Shown here: in pieces, positions 1 to 7,995 of the stretch
Numbering within the stretch: position 1 is the first letter of the stretch
Layout: each line of letters begins with the position of its first letter
DNA from: Paracoccaceae bacterium
GTDB lineage: Bacteria; Pseudomonadota; Alphaproteobacteria; Rhodobacterales; Rhodobacteraceae
Direction: 5' to 3'
DNA: 64,000 bases
Assembly: GCA_016936395.1 (NCBI GenBank)
Contig: JAFGXY010000043.1
Location: forward strand, 62,001 to 126,000
Notes under the pieces: model-generated
Databases searched by the model: none
The model's input: the letters and a program-made list of their open reading frames with translations, nothing else
What the model was told of the DNA's origin: nothing
Program-made: the position numbers and the translations under genes

Positions 1-160
1 AAGGCGAGGTCCATGGCCGGGAGGCTAGCCGCTTTGTGCCCTGCGATGCAAGGGGGCGGGTCGGGTGTCTCGCTGTGTTACAAACAGGGAATCATTTAAA
101 AGCATAGGCTTGAGGAATTAAATTAACGGTTTGTTCAGACTTTGGGGGTGTCGCGGGCCG

Positions 161-200
161 CCCCCCCCACCCCATCCCTTCCCCACGAGGGGGGAGGGGG
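161..200 (+). repeat. GC-rich palindromic repeat, family A copy 1
   Basis: A C-run, then ACCCCATCCC, then a hairpin of the form CTTCCCCACGAGGGGGGAG. The same arrangement recurs at about 340, 28638, 28722 (inverted), 44036 and 44138 (inverted). It is intergenic in every case. Function unknown; a transcription-stop or REP-like role is possible. Confidence 0.7.
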
Positions 201-339
201 CGGTCGGTGAATGGGGGTGGGGTTTGGGGCCGGGCCTTGCGCGGCAGCGCCCTGGACCCTGCGGCGCGTCAGACTGGGGTATTTGGTTCGGGCGTGTGCC
301 GCCTTTGTGGTTGGGGGCTGGTGTGGCAGCGCTTGGCTG

Positions 340-378
340 CCCCCCACCCCATCCCGCCCCCACGAGGGGGGCGGGGGC
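340..378 (+). repeat. GC-rich palindromic repeat, family A copy 2
   Basis: Direct copy of the element at 161-200: CCCCCCACCCCATCCC followed by a hairpin GCCCCCACGAGGGGGGC. It ends about 20 bases beyond the stop codon of the minus-strand ABC-F gene, so it could help end that transcript. There is no T-tract on the minus strand, so a classic intrinsic terminator is not evident. Confidence 0.7.
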
Positions 379-399
379 TGTAGCCGGGACCGTGCACCG

Positions 400-2250
400 T
401 CAGGCGGCGGCGGCTTCCAGCTTTTCCTGCGCGGTCAGCCAAAGCGCCTCGGCCTTGTCGAGGCCGTTCATCACCTCGGCGTATTTCTTGTTCCAGGTTT
501 CCAGCTCGCCCACGCGGGCGGCCTCGTAAAGCTCGGGGTCAGCAAGCTTTTTCGCCAGCTTGTCGCGCATGTCGTTCAGCTTGGCCAGCCGTTCCTCGCA
601 TTTGCGGACCTCGGCCTTGAGCGCGAGGATTTCATCCCGGCTGGCTTTCTTTGGCTTTTCCACGGGTTTCGCGGCGGGTTTTTCCACCTCGTCCCCGGCC
701 AGAAGCATGCGGCGATAGGCCTCCAGATCCTCGGTGAAAGGCGTGACCGCGCCGCCCTTGACCAACCAGAGCCGGTCGGCCACCAGCCCCAAGAGGTGCA
801 TGTCGTGGCTGACGAGGATCACGGCACCCGAATATTCGGTCAGCGCCTCGACAAGGGCTTCGCGGGATTCGATGTCCAAGTGGTTGGTCGGTTCGTCGAG
901 GATCAGCAGGTGCGGCGCGTCGATGGTGGCCAGAAGCAGCGAGAGCCGCGCCTTTTGCCCGCCCGAAAGGCGGCCGACGATAGTTTCGGCCTGATCCGCG
1001 CCAAGGCCAAATCCCGCAAGCCGCGCGCGCAGGCGGGGCTGGCCCTCGGCCGGGCGCAGGCGTTGCAGGTGTTGCAGCGGGGTTTCGTCGATGAACAATT
1101 CATCGACCTGATGCTGGGCGAAATAGCCGATCCGCAGTTTCGACGAGCGGGTGATGCGGCCCGCCATGGTTTCGAGTTTGCCCGCCAGCAGCTTTGACAG
1201 GGTCGATTTGCCTTCGCCGTTGCGGCCCAGAAGGGCGATGCGGTCGTCCTGATCAATGCGCAGGGACAGGTTCTTCAGGATGGCCGGGCCGCCATAGCCG
1301 ACGGCGGCGCCTTCCATGTTGATGATCGGCGGCGACAGTTCCTCGGGCGCGGGGAAGGTGAAGACCACCTTCTTGGCATCTTCCGGCGCGGTGATCGTGG
1401 TCATCCGTTCCAGCATTTTCACCCGGCTTTGCGCCTGCACCGCCTTGGACGCCTTGGCCTTGAAGCGGTCGACAAAGCTTTGAAGATGGGCGCGGCGGGC
1501 CTCTTGCTTTTTTGCCTCGGCTTGCAGGACGGCGCGGCGTTCGGCGACTTGCCGCGCGAACTGGTCATAGCCACCCTGCCAATAGGTCAGCTTGCGGTTG
1601 TCAAGGTGCAGGATGCCCTGCACCGCGCGGTTCAGAAGGCCGCGGTCGTGGCTGATGATCAGCACGGTGTGCGGGTATTTCTGAAGGTAGGCCTCCAGCC
1701 ACAGCGCCCCTTCCAGATCCAGATAGTTTGTCGGTTCGTCCAGAAGCAGATAGTCGGGCTGCGCAAACAGCACGCCCGCCAAGGCCACGCGCATCCGCCA
1801 GCCGCCGGAAAAATCGGAACAAGGGCGCTTTTGCGCCTCGGCATCAAAGCCCAGACCGGCAAGGATGCTGGCGGCGCGGCCTTCCGCGCTCCATGCGTCG
1901 ATGTCGGACAGGCGGTGCTGGATTTCGGCGATGCGGTGCGGGTCGTGGGCGTGATCGGCCTCGGCCAGAAGGCTGGTGCGTTCCTCATCGGCTTGCAGCA
2001 CGGTGTCGATGAGCGAGGTGGAGGAGGAGGGCACCTCTTGCGCCACGCCGCCGATGCGGGCGCGGGTGGGCAGGGTGATCGTGCCGCCTTCCAGCGCCAA
2101 TTCGCCCCGGATCAGGCGAAACAGCGTGGTCTTGCCCGCGCCATTGCGCCCGACAAGGCCAACCTTGTGGCCGGTGGGAATGGTGGCCGAGGCCGCTTCG
2201 AACAGCGGTCGGCCTTCGACGTTATAGGTGATGTCTTCGATGCGCAGCAT
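400..2250 (-). CDS. ABC-F family ATP-binding protein (YheS/Uup type)
   Basis: Soluble double ABC ATPase of the ABC-F family, whose members act on the ribosome rather than in transport. The 616 residues hold two nucleotide-binding domains. The first has Walker A GRNGAGKTT (about 34-42), signature FSGGW (about 147) and Walker B LLLDEPTNYLD. The second has GRNGEGKST (about 341), LSGGQ (about 427) and LLILDEPTNHLD (about 445). A Lys/Arg-rich inter-domain linker and a charged C-terminal coiled coil (about 530-616) complete the ABC-F plan, and there are no membrane segments. Order and length fit YheS/Uup-like housekeeping members rather than antibiotic-resistance types, but the subfamily cannot be fixed by eye. 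It appears monocistronic. Confidence 0.92.
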   Translation of the reverse strand: MLRIEDITYNVEGRPLFEAASATIPTGHKVGLVGRNGAGKTTLFRLIRGELALEGGTITLPTRARIGGVAQEVPSSSTSLIDTVLQADEERTSLLAEADHAHDPHRIAEIQHRLSDIDAWSAEGRAASILAGLGFDAEAQKRPCSDFSGGWRMRVALAGVLFAQPDYLLLDEPTNYLDLEGALWLEAYLQKYPHTVLIISHDRGLLNRAVQGILHLDNRKLTYWQGGYDQFARQVAERRAVLQAEAKKQEARRAHLQSFVDRFKAKASKAVQAQSRVKMLERMTTITAPEDAKKVVFTFPAPEELSPPIINMEGAAVGYGGPAILKNLSLRIDQDDRIALLGRNGEGKSTLSKLLAGKLETMAGRITRSSKLRIGYFAQHQVDELFIDETPLQHLQRLRPAEGQPRLRARLAGFGLGADQAETIVGRLSGGQKARLSLLLATIDAPHLLILDEPTNHLDIESREALVEALTEYSGAVILVSHDMHLLGLVADRLWLVKGGAVTPFTEDLEAYRRMLLAGDEVEKPAAKPVEKPKKASRDEILALKAEVRKCEERLAKLNDMRDKLAKKLADPELYEAARVGELETWNKKYAEVMNGLDKAEALWLTAQEKLEAAAA

Positions 2251-2289
2251 GGGCCGTGGCTTGCCTTAGCCGCGCGGGGACGTCAAGCG

Positions 2290-3006
2290 TTAGAGCGACG
2301 GGTTGTGTCTGCGCCATTCCCGATAGGTGAATGAGGCGATGGTGAACGCCGCCCCACCCGCCGCCGCGGCCACGATCAGGTTGCCTTGCAGATTGGCCAC
2401 CACGATGCCGACAAGGGCCCAGACCACGGTCAGGCCATAAAGCGGCATCCGGGGGCGCAGCCATTGCACCAGACTGGCCACCGCGACCACCACGCCGATC
2501 ATCACGAAGGCCGACAGACTGTCACTCAGGATGCCATAGCCTGCCAGCACCACGCCCACCGACACGGCCGATGCCGCCGACAGCCAGCCTGCGTAAATCG
2601 CCAGCGGGGCCGAAAGCAGCCACGGGTCATAATATTCATCGGCTTGCAGAAAGGCGACAAGCGCCGTGGCCAGCATGAACAGGATGCCCACGGTTGCCAG
2701 CAGCGGGAACAGCCCCGCCACCGCCAGCCAGACCGTGCCGATGGCAAGCGAGGTGATCAGCGGTATGCGCACCTCGTCCCAGTCAATGCTGCGGGCGCGG
2801 GCCCAGAAGCCGTAAAGCGCATGGACGATCAGCCACAGATAGATCACCGACCAGATCGCAAAGGCATAGCCCGCGGGCTGCACCGCAGGTTTGGCGATCT
2901 GCACCGGGAATTGCGCCGGGTCAAAGCCGGTGAAGGGTGGCGTCAGAAACGAAGCCACGCCGAAAGCAATGGTGACAAGGATCAGAAGCAATGCGCGCAG
3001 GGTCAT
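2290..3006 (-). CDS. TspO/MBR-related multi-pass membrane protein
   Basis: 238 residues, almost entirely hydrophobic, with six or seven predicted membrane helices. The N-terminal part PAGYAFAIWSVIYLWL resembles the Pro/Trp-rich first loop of the extended TspO-like proteins found in Rhodobacteraceae (TspO itself binds porphyrins and cholesterol). It is longer than classical TspO (about 160 residues), so the ligand is unknown. The start has a good GGGAG Shine-Dalgarno. It lies 31 bases downstream of serS on the same strand and is probably co-transcribed, with no obvious functional link. Confidence 0.6.
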   Translation of the reverse strand: MTLRALLLILVTIAFGVASFLTPPFTGFDPAQFPVQIAKPAVQPAGYAFAIWSVIYLWLIVHALYGFWARARSIDWDEVRIPLITSLAIGTVWLAVAGLFPLLATVGILFMLATALVAFLQADEYYDPWLLSAPLAIYAGWLSAASAVSVGVVLAGYGILSDSLSAFVMIGVVVAVASLVQWLRPRMPLYGLTVVWALVGIVVANLQGNLIVAAAAGGAAFTIASFTYREWRRHNPSL

Positions 3007-3037
3007 GACGGTTCAACTCCCGAAACCAGAAACGGTT

Positions 3038-4327
3038 CTATTCCAACACGCCCGAGGTTGCGATCCGTGTCTTGCCACCCAGATAGGGGTGCAGCACGGC
3101 AGGCAGATCGACCGAGCCATCGGCCTTTTGTCCGTTTTCAAGGACGGCGATCAGGCAGCGACCCACGGCAAGGCCCGACCCGTTCAGCGTAGCGACAAAG
3201 TCTGGCTTGCCGCCTGCGGCACGATAGCGCGCGTTCATCCGGCGGGCCTGAAACTGGCCGCAGGTGGAAACCGAGCTGATCTCGCGGTAGGTGTTCTGGC
3301 CGGGCAACCATGCCTCAAGGTCATGGGTCTTTTGCGCGCCAAAGCCCATGTCGCCGGTGCACAGCACGATGGTGCGGTAGGGGATGCCCAGCTTTTCAAG
3401 GATCGCCTCGGCGCAGCGGGTCATCCGCTCATGCTCGGCCAAAGCGGCCTCAGGCGTGCAGATCGTCACCATCTCGACCTTTTCGAACTGGTGCTGGCGC
3501 AGCATGCCGGTGGTGTCCTTGCCCGCCGACCCCGCCTCGGACCGGAAGCATTGCGAATGCGCGCACATGCGCAGGGGCAAGGTGGCCTCATCCAGAATGT
3601 CACCGGCGACCGAGTTGGTCAGCGTCACCTCGGCGGTGGGGATCAGCCACCAGCCGTTGGTGGTCTGATAGCTGTCCTCGGCAAACTTGGGCAATTGGTT
3701 GGTGCCATACATCGCCTCGTCCTTGACCAGCACGGGCGTCCACATTTCGGTCAGGCCGTGGTCTTGGATATGGGTGTCCAGCATGAACTGCGACAGCGCG
3801 CGGTGCACCCGGATCACAGCGCCTTTCAGCACCACAAAGCGCGAGCCCGAGAGTTTGGCGGCGGTCTGGAAATCCATCCCGGGTTTGACGCCCTCGATGT
3901 CGAAATGTTCACGCGGCGCAAAGTTGAAGCTGCGCGGCGTGCCCCAAGTGCGGATCTCGACGTTGTCCGCCTCATCCCGGCCGTCGGGCACTTCGTCCAG
4001 CGGCAGGTTGGGGATGCGCATCAGCATGTCGCGCAGCGCGTCATCTTCGGCCCCGGCCTCAAGGGTCAGGCGGGCGATGTCGGCCTTGGTTTCGGCCACC
4101 AGCGCGCGCAGGCGGGAAAACTCGGCCTCGTCACCGCGGGCCTTGGCGGCGCCGACGTCCTTGCTGGCCTTGTTCTGCTCGGCCTGCGCCGCCTCGGCCG
4201 CCATGATCTTGGACCGGCGGTCCGCGTCCAGCGCCAATATCTCCAGCGACATCGGCGGCAGACCCCGGCGCGACAGGGCCGCATCAAAGGCGGCGGGGTT
4301 TTCGCGGATGGCTTTGATATCGTGCAT
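3038..4327 (-). CDS. serS: Serine--tRNA ligase
   Basis: Cytoplasmic class II aminoacyl-tRNA synthetase that charges tRNA-Ser and tRNA-Sec. The protein has the N-terminal tRNA-binding coiled-coil arm (about 25-105) and a class II core with motif 2 [14 protein letters not shown] and motif 3 [14 protein letters not shown] near the C-terminus. The ORF track extends 41 residues too far; I chose [11 protein letters not shown] because it is the conserved SerS N-terminus and has AAGAGG upstream. The 429 residues are the normal family length. It is transcribed divergently from yajC. Confidence 0.97.
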   Translation of the reverse strand: MHDIKAIRENPAAFDAALSRRGLPPMSLEILALDADRRSKIMAAEAAQAEQNKASKDVGAAKARGDEAEFSRLRALVAETKADIARLTLEAGAEDDALRDMLMRIPNLPLDEVPDGRDEADNVEIRTWGTPRSFNFAPREHFDIEGVKPGMDFQTAAKLSGSRFVVLKGAVIRVHRALSQFMLDTHIQDHGLTEMWTPVLVKDEAMYGTNQLPKFAEDSYQTTNGWWLIPTAEVTLTNSVAGDILDEATLPLRMCAHSQCFRSEAGSAGKDTTGMLRQHQFEKVEMVTICTPEAALAEHERMTRCAEAILEKLGIPYRTIVLCTGDMGFGAQKTHDLEAWLPGQNTYREISSVSTCGQFQARRMNARYRAAGGKPDFVATLNGSGLAVGRCLIAVLENGQKADGSVDLPAVLHPYLGGKTRIATSGVLE

Positions 4328-4562
4328 GGCGGGCCTCTTGAAGCTGTCGCCCCGGCTTATGCCCGATTTGAAAGGGCGGCGAAAGTGGGGCGGGAAACGC
4401 CGCGTCGAAAACGCTGGCCGCGCCCCTACCATTCCGTGCCCGACCCGCATATATCGCCGAAAGGGGCCACGGGTGCCCCGCTTGCGCCCGCGCAGCCCGG
4501 TCTATAGGGTGCGCGCCGATGACACGCGGGATCACACCCGCCCGACAGTGATGAGGATGCCG

Positions 4563-4889
4563 ATGTTTGCAACCCCCGCCTATGCTCAGGCCGCCACCGG
4601 TGGCGGTGCCGAGATGTTCACCAGTTTTGTGCCGCTGATCCTGATTTTCGGGATCATGTATTTCCTGCTGATCCGCCCGCAGCAGAAAAAACTGAAAGAA
4701 CACAAGGCGATGGTCGAGGCTTTGCGCCGGGGCGACCAGGTGCTGACCCAAGGCGGGATCGTGGGCAAGGTCACCCATGTCAATGAGGACGGCACCGTTG
4801 TGGTGGAAATCGCCGACAACGTGAAGGTCAAGGTCGTCAAGGCGACCATCGTATCGGTGATGAACAAGACCGAACCTGCCGCCGCCTGA
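4563..4889 (+). CDS. yajC: Sec translocon accessory protein YajC
   Basis: Small single-span inner-membrane protein that associates with SecDF. Residues 1-12 (MFATPAYAQAA) are typical of alphaproteobacterial YajC, followed by a membrane helix (about 22-42), the IRPQQKK boundary motif and a small cytosolic domain with GGIVGKV. I chose ATG 4563 because TGAGG lies six bases upstream; in-frame ATGs at 4551 and 4557 would add two to four residues. The gene is first in yajC-secD-secF-Mth938, 14 bases before secD. Confidence 0.93.
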   Translation: MFATPAYAQAATGGGAEMFTSFVPLILIFGIMYFLLIRPQQKKLKEHKAMVEALRRGDQVLTQGGIVGKVTHVNEDGTVVVEIADNVKVKVVKATIVSVMNKTEPAAA

Positions 4890-4903
4890 AGGGAACCTTC
4901 GCG

Positions 4904-6571
4904 ATGAACTCGATGCCGCTGTGGAAGCGTGTGATCATTCTGGCGATTTGCGCCTGGGGGATCGTCGCGGCTGTTCCGAACCTGAACTACACGGCGGTGG
5001 AGCGCCACAATGACGCCGTGGCCGCAATTGAAGCGGCCGGTGGCACCGCAACCGTCGAACAGGCGGCCGAGCGGGCGCTGTGGCCCGACTGGCTGCCCTC
5101 GGCGCTGGTGAACCTGGGGCTTGACCTGCGCGGCGGCGCGCATCTGCTGGCCGAGGTCAAGGTGGAAGACGTCTACAAGGCCCGGATGGATGCGCTGTGG
5201 CCCGAGGTGCGCGACGCGCTGCGCGACCAGCGCGCGGCGGTCGGCAATGTGCGCCGCCAGCCCAGCCCGGATGGCACGCTGCGGGTGGCGATTTCCAACC
5301 CCGAAGGTATGGCCGCGGCATTGCAGGCCGTTCGTGCCCTTGCCACCCCGGTGGTCAGCCTGACCGGGGTGGGGCAGAACGATATTGATGTGACCGCCGA
5401 AGGGCTGGACCTTGTGGTGCAACTGTCGCAGGCCGAACGGGCCGCCACCGATGACCGGACCTTGCAGCAAAGCCTTGAAATCATTCGCAGGCGTGTCGAT
5501 GAAGTCGGCACCCGCGAACCCACGATCCAGCGTCAGGGTGACGACCGCGTGCTGATCCAGGTGCCGGGCATCGGCTCGGCGGCGGAATTGAAGGCGCTGA
5601 TCGGCACCACCGCCAAGCTGACCTTTAACCCGGTGGTGGGCCGCACCACCGATGCCGGCGCCAGTGCCGGCGCGCGCAATCTGCTGCTGCCGTCGATGGA
5701 CGAGGCAGGCACTTATTACATCGTCGAGGAAACCCCTGTGGTGACCGGCGAGGAACTGGTTGATGCCCAGCCCGCCTTTGACCAGAACGGTCGCCCGGCG
5801 GTGAACTTTCGTTTCAACCCGTCCGGCGCGCGCAAGTTTGGCGATTATACCGCCGCCAATATCGGCGCGCCCTTTGCCATCGTGCTGGACCAAGAGGTGA
5901 TCAGCGCCCCGGTGATCCAAAGCCATATCGCGGGCGGGTCGGGCATCATCACCGGGTCGTTCAGCGTTGAGGAAAGCACCAAACTGGCGGTGCTGCTGCG
6001 GGCAGGGGCCTTGCCGGCCGAAATGGTGTTTCTGGAAGAGCGCACGATCGGGCCCGAACTGGGGCAAGACAGCATTGATGCGGGCAAGATGGCGGCACTG
6101 ATCGCCATGGCCGCGGTGGTGGTGTTCATGATCGCCAGCTACGGGCTGTTCGGAACCTTTGCCACGGTGGCATTGGGGATCAACGTGGCGCTGCTGTTTG
6201 GCCTGCTTGCGACCATCGGCGGCACGCTGACGCTGCCGGGCATCGCCGGGATCGTGCTGACCATCGGCATGGCGGTCGATGCCAATGTGCTGGTGTTCGA
6301 GCGTATCCGTGAGGAGTTGCGCCACGCCAAATCGCCGGGTCGGGCGGTCGAGCTGGGATATGAAAAGGCGCTGTCGGCCATCATCGACGCCAATATCACC
6401 ACCTTCATCACCGCGACTGTGCTGTTTGCCGTCGGCTCGGGCCCGGTGCGCGGCTTTGCCATCACGCTGGGGCTGGGCATCATCACCTCGGTGTTCACCG
6501 CGCTTTACGTGACGCGGGTGTTGGTCGAGATGTGGCTTTCCTGGCGCCGTCCGAAAACCATCGTCGTATAA
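4904..6571 (+). CDS. secD: Protein translocase subunit SecD
   Basis: Inner-membrane subunit that uses the proton motive force to help pull secreted proteins through SecYEG. The 555 residues show an N-terminal membrane helix (about 8-27), the GLDLRGGAHLL motif, a large periplasmic region and a C-terminal five-helix RND-like domain (from about 390) with GMAVDANVLVFERIREE. Length is typical of stand-alone SecD, not a SecDF fusion. secF follows after 12 bases, so the two are translated in step from one transcript. Confidence 0.97.
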   Translation: MNSMPLWKRVIILAICAWGIVAAVPNLNYTAVERHNDAVAAIEAAGGTATVEQAAERALWPDWLPSALVNLGLDLRGGAHLLAEVKVEDVYKARMDALWPEVRDALRDQRAAVGNVRRQPSPDGTLRVAISNPEGMAAALQAVRALATPVVSLTGVGQNDIDVTAEGLDLVVQLSQAERAATDDRTLQQSLEIIRRRVDEVGTREPTIQRQGDDRVLIQVPGIGSAAELKALIGTTAKLTFNPVVGRTTDAGASAGARNLLLPSMDEAGTYYIVEETPVVTGEELVDAQPAFDQNGRPAVNFRFNPSGARKFGDYTAANIGAPFAIVLDQEVISAPVIQSHIAGGSGIITGSFSVEESTKLAVLLRAGALPAEMVFLEERTIGPELGQDSIDAGKMAALIAMAAVVVFMIASYGLFGTFATVALGINVALLFGLLATIGGTLTLPGIAGIVLTIGMAVDANVLVFERIREELRHAKSPGRAVELGYEKALSAIIDANITTFITATVLFAVGSGPVRGFAITLGLGIITSVFTALYVTRVLVEMWLSWRRPKTIVV

Positions 6572-6583
6572 GGGACAAAACCC

Positions 6584-7555
6584 ATGGCCTTTCGTCTGCG
6601 TCTTGCGCCCGAACACACCAATATCAACTTCTTTGCCTATCAATGGGCCACGCTGGGCGCGTCGGCCTTCATGGTGGTGGCCTCAATCGCGCTGTGGCTG
6701 GTGATGGGGCTGAACTTCGGGATCGACTTTCGTGGCGGCACCACGATCCGGACCGAATCCTCGACCCCGGTGGATGTTGGCGCCTATCGCGCCGCGCTTG
6801 GCACGCTGGACTTGGGCGATGTGTCGATCACCGAAGTGTTCGATCCGACGTTCCGGGCCGATCAGAATGTGGCGCAAATCCGCATCGCGCCGCAGGACGG
6901 ATCAGAGGCGGTGCTGCCCGAAACCATCGCTGCGATGGAAACAGCGCTGAAGGCAATCGATCCGGCGATCAGCTTTCCGTCCGTCGAATCGGTGGGGCCG
7001 AAAGTGTCGGGCGAGTTGATCTGGAGCGCGATCCTGGCGGTTCTGGGGGCATCTGGCGCGATCATGGTCTATATCTGGCTGCGCTTTGAATGGCAGTATG
7101 CGGTGGGCGCGGTCGCGGCACTGGTGCATGATGTGGTCATTACCATCGGCGTCTTCGCGCTGTTCCAGATCAAGTTCGATCTGGCCATCGTCGCGGCGCT
7201 GCTGACGATCCTGGGCTATTCGATCAACGACACCGTCGTGATCTTTGACCGCCTGCGCGAGAACCTGATCAAATACAAGACCATGCCGCTGCGTGACGTG
7301 ATGAACCTGTCGGCCAATGAAACCCTGAGCCGCACGTTGATGACCACCGGCACCACGCTGATTGCGCTGATCGCCATGCTGATCTTTGGTGGCGATGTGA
7401 TCCGCGGCTTTGTCTTTGCCATCACCTTCGGCATCATCATCGGCACCTATTCCTCGGTCTATGTCGCCAAGAACATCGTGCTGGCGATCGGGCTGGACCG
7501 GTCGGACAAGCCCAACAAGGGCGCGCCGGACGAGTTTGCCAATATCGACGCGTGA
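6584..7555 (+). CDS. secF: Protein translocase subunit SecF
   Basis: Partner of SecD in the SecDF complex. The 323 residues contain a first helix (about 24-44), GIDFRGGTTI, a periplasmic loop and a five-helix domain with GYSINDTVVIFDRLRENL, the SecF counterpart of the SecD signature. The Sec operon continues into the Mth938-like gene only four bases further on. Confidence 0.97.
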   Translation: MAFRLRLAPEHTNINFFAYQWATLGASAFMVVASIALWLVMGLNFGIDFRGGTTIRTESSTPVDVGAYRAALGTLDLGDVSITEVFDPTFRADQNVAQIRIAPQDGSEAVLPETIAAMETALKAIDPAISFPSVESVGPKVSGELIWSAILAVLGASGAIMVYIWLRFEWQYAVGAVAALVHDVVITIGVFALFQIKFDLAIVAALLTILGYSINDTVVIFDRLRENLIKYKTMPLRDVMNLSANETLSRTLMTTGTTLIALIAMLIFGGDVIRGFVFAITFGIIIGTYSSVYVAKNIVLAIGLDRSDKPNKGAPDEFANIDA

Positions 7556-7559
7556 TCCG

Positions 7560-7928
7560 ATGCGCCTGACCGAGATCAGCTATGGCAGCGCCCGGCCCAT
7601 CGAAGGCTATGGACCCGGCTTTTTCCGCATCGGCGGGATCGTGCTGCGCGGGGCCTGCCTGATCACGCCTTGGGATGCCGGGCCCTGGGGGGGCTTGGAA
7701 GATACCGAAACGCCGCTGTCGCTGGTGGGCCAGATCGACGTGCTGTTTCTTGGCATGGGGACCGAGATCGCGCACCCGCCCGCCGCCTTTCGCACCTTGC
7801 TTGAGGCGTCGGGTATCGGGGTCGAGGTGATGAACTCTCCGGCCGCCTGCCGCACCTATAATGTGCTCTTGTCCGAAGGCCGCCGCATCGCCGTGGCCCT
7901 GCTTCCCGTGGACCGCGTCAAGGGCTGA
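7560..7928 (+). CDS. Mth938-like domain protein (DUF498/COG3737)
   Basis: 122-residue cytosolic protein of the Mth938/DUF498 fold, whose human relative NDUFAF3 is a complex I assembly factor; the bacterial role is not established. Recognisable features are the N-terminal ITEISYGSARP-like strand, GPGFFRI and the central LFLGMGTEI. The start ATG lies four bases after the secF stop, so it is coupled to the Sec operon, an association common in Rhodobacterales. The track version has 50 spurious residues in front. Confidence 0.85.
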   Translation: MRLTEISYGSARPIEGYGPGFFRIGGIVLRGACLITPWDAGPWGGLEDTETPLSLVGQIDVLFLGMGTEIAHPPAAFRTLLEASGIGVEVMNSPAACRTYNVLLSEGRRIAVALLPVDRVKG

Positions 7929-7942
7929 CCCGACCTTGCGGC

Positions 7943-7975
7943 TTGCTGCTTTGAAAATACTCCCGCGCGGAGCGC
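7943..7975 (-). repeat. Interspersed element, family B (copy d, short form)
   Basis: On the minus strand this reads GCGGGAGTATTTTCAAAG plus a purine-rich tail. It resembles the GGGGTATTT...AAGAGGAAA tail of copies at 10107, 16225, 30771 and 47638, without their strong preceding hairpin. It lies between the convergent Mth938-like and ABC ATPase genes. Confidence 0.45.
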
Positions 7976-7995
7976 ATCCGCCGCCCGCCCCGCGC

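Larger units (their letters stand above)
1..399. other. Non-coding left edge of window
   Basis: No ORF here looks like a real protein; the track entries are low-complexity Pro/Gly/Arg translations of GC-rich repeats. Bases about 78-135 are much more AT-rich than the surroundings and could hold a promoter, but I see no convincing -35/-10 pair. The rest holds two copies of a G/C-rich palindromic repeat (listed separately). A minus-strand ATG lies at base 14, but only four codons are visible so no gene can be called. Confidence 0.6.

Noticed and set aside
4586-6643. 685-residue minus-strand ORF antisense to secD
   Set aside because: Shadow of secD in a high-GC genome; His/Gln/Arg-rich translation without motifs.
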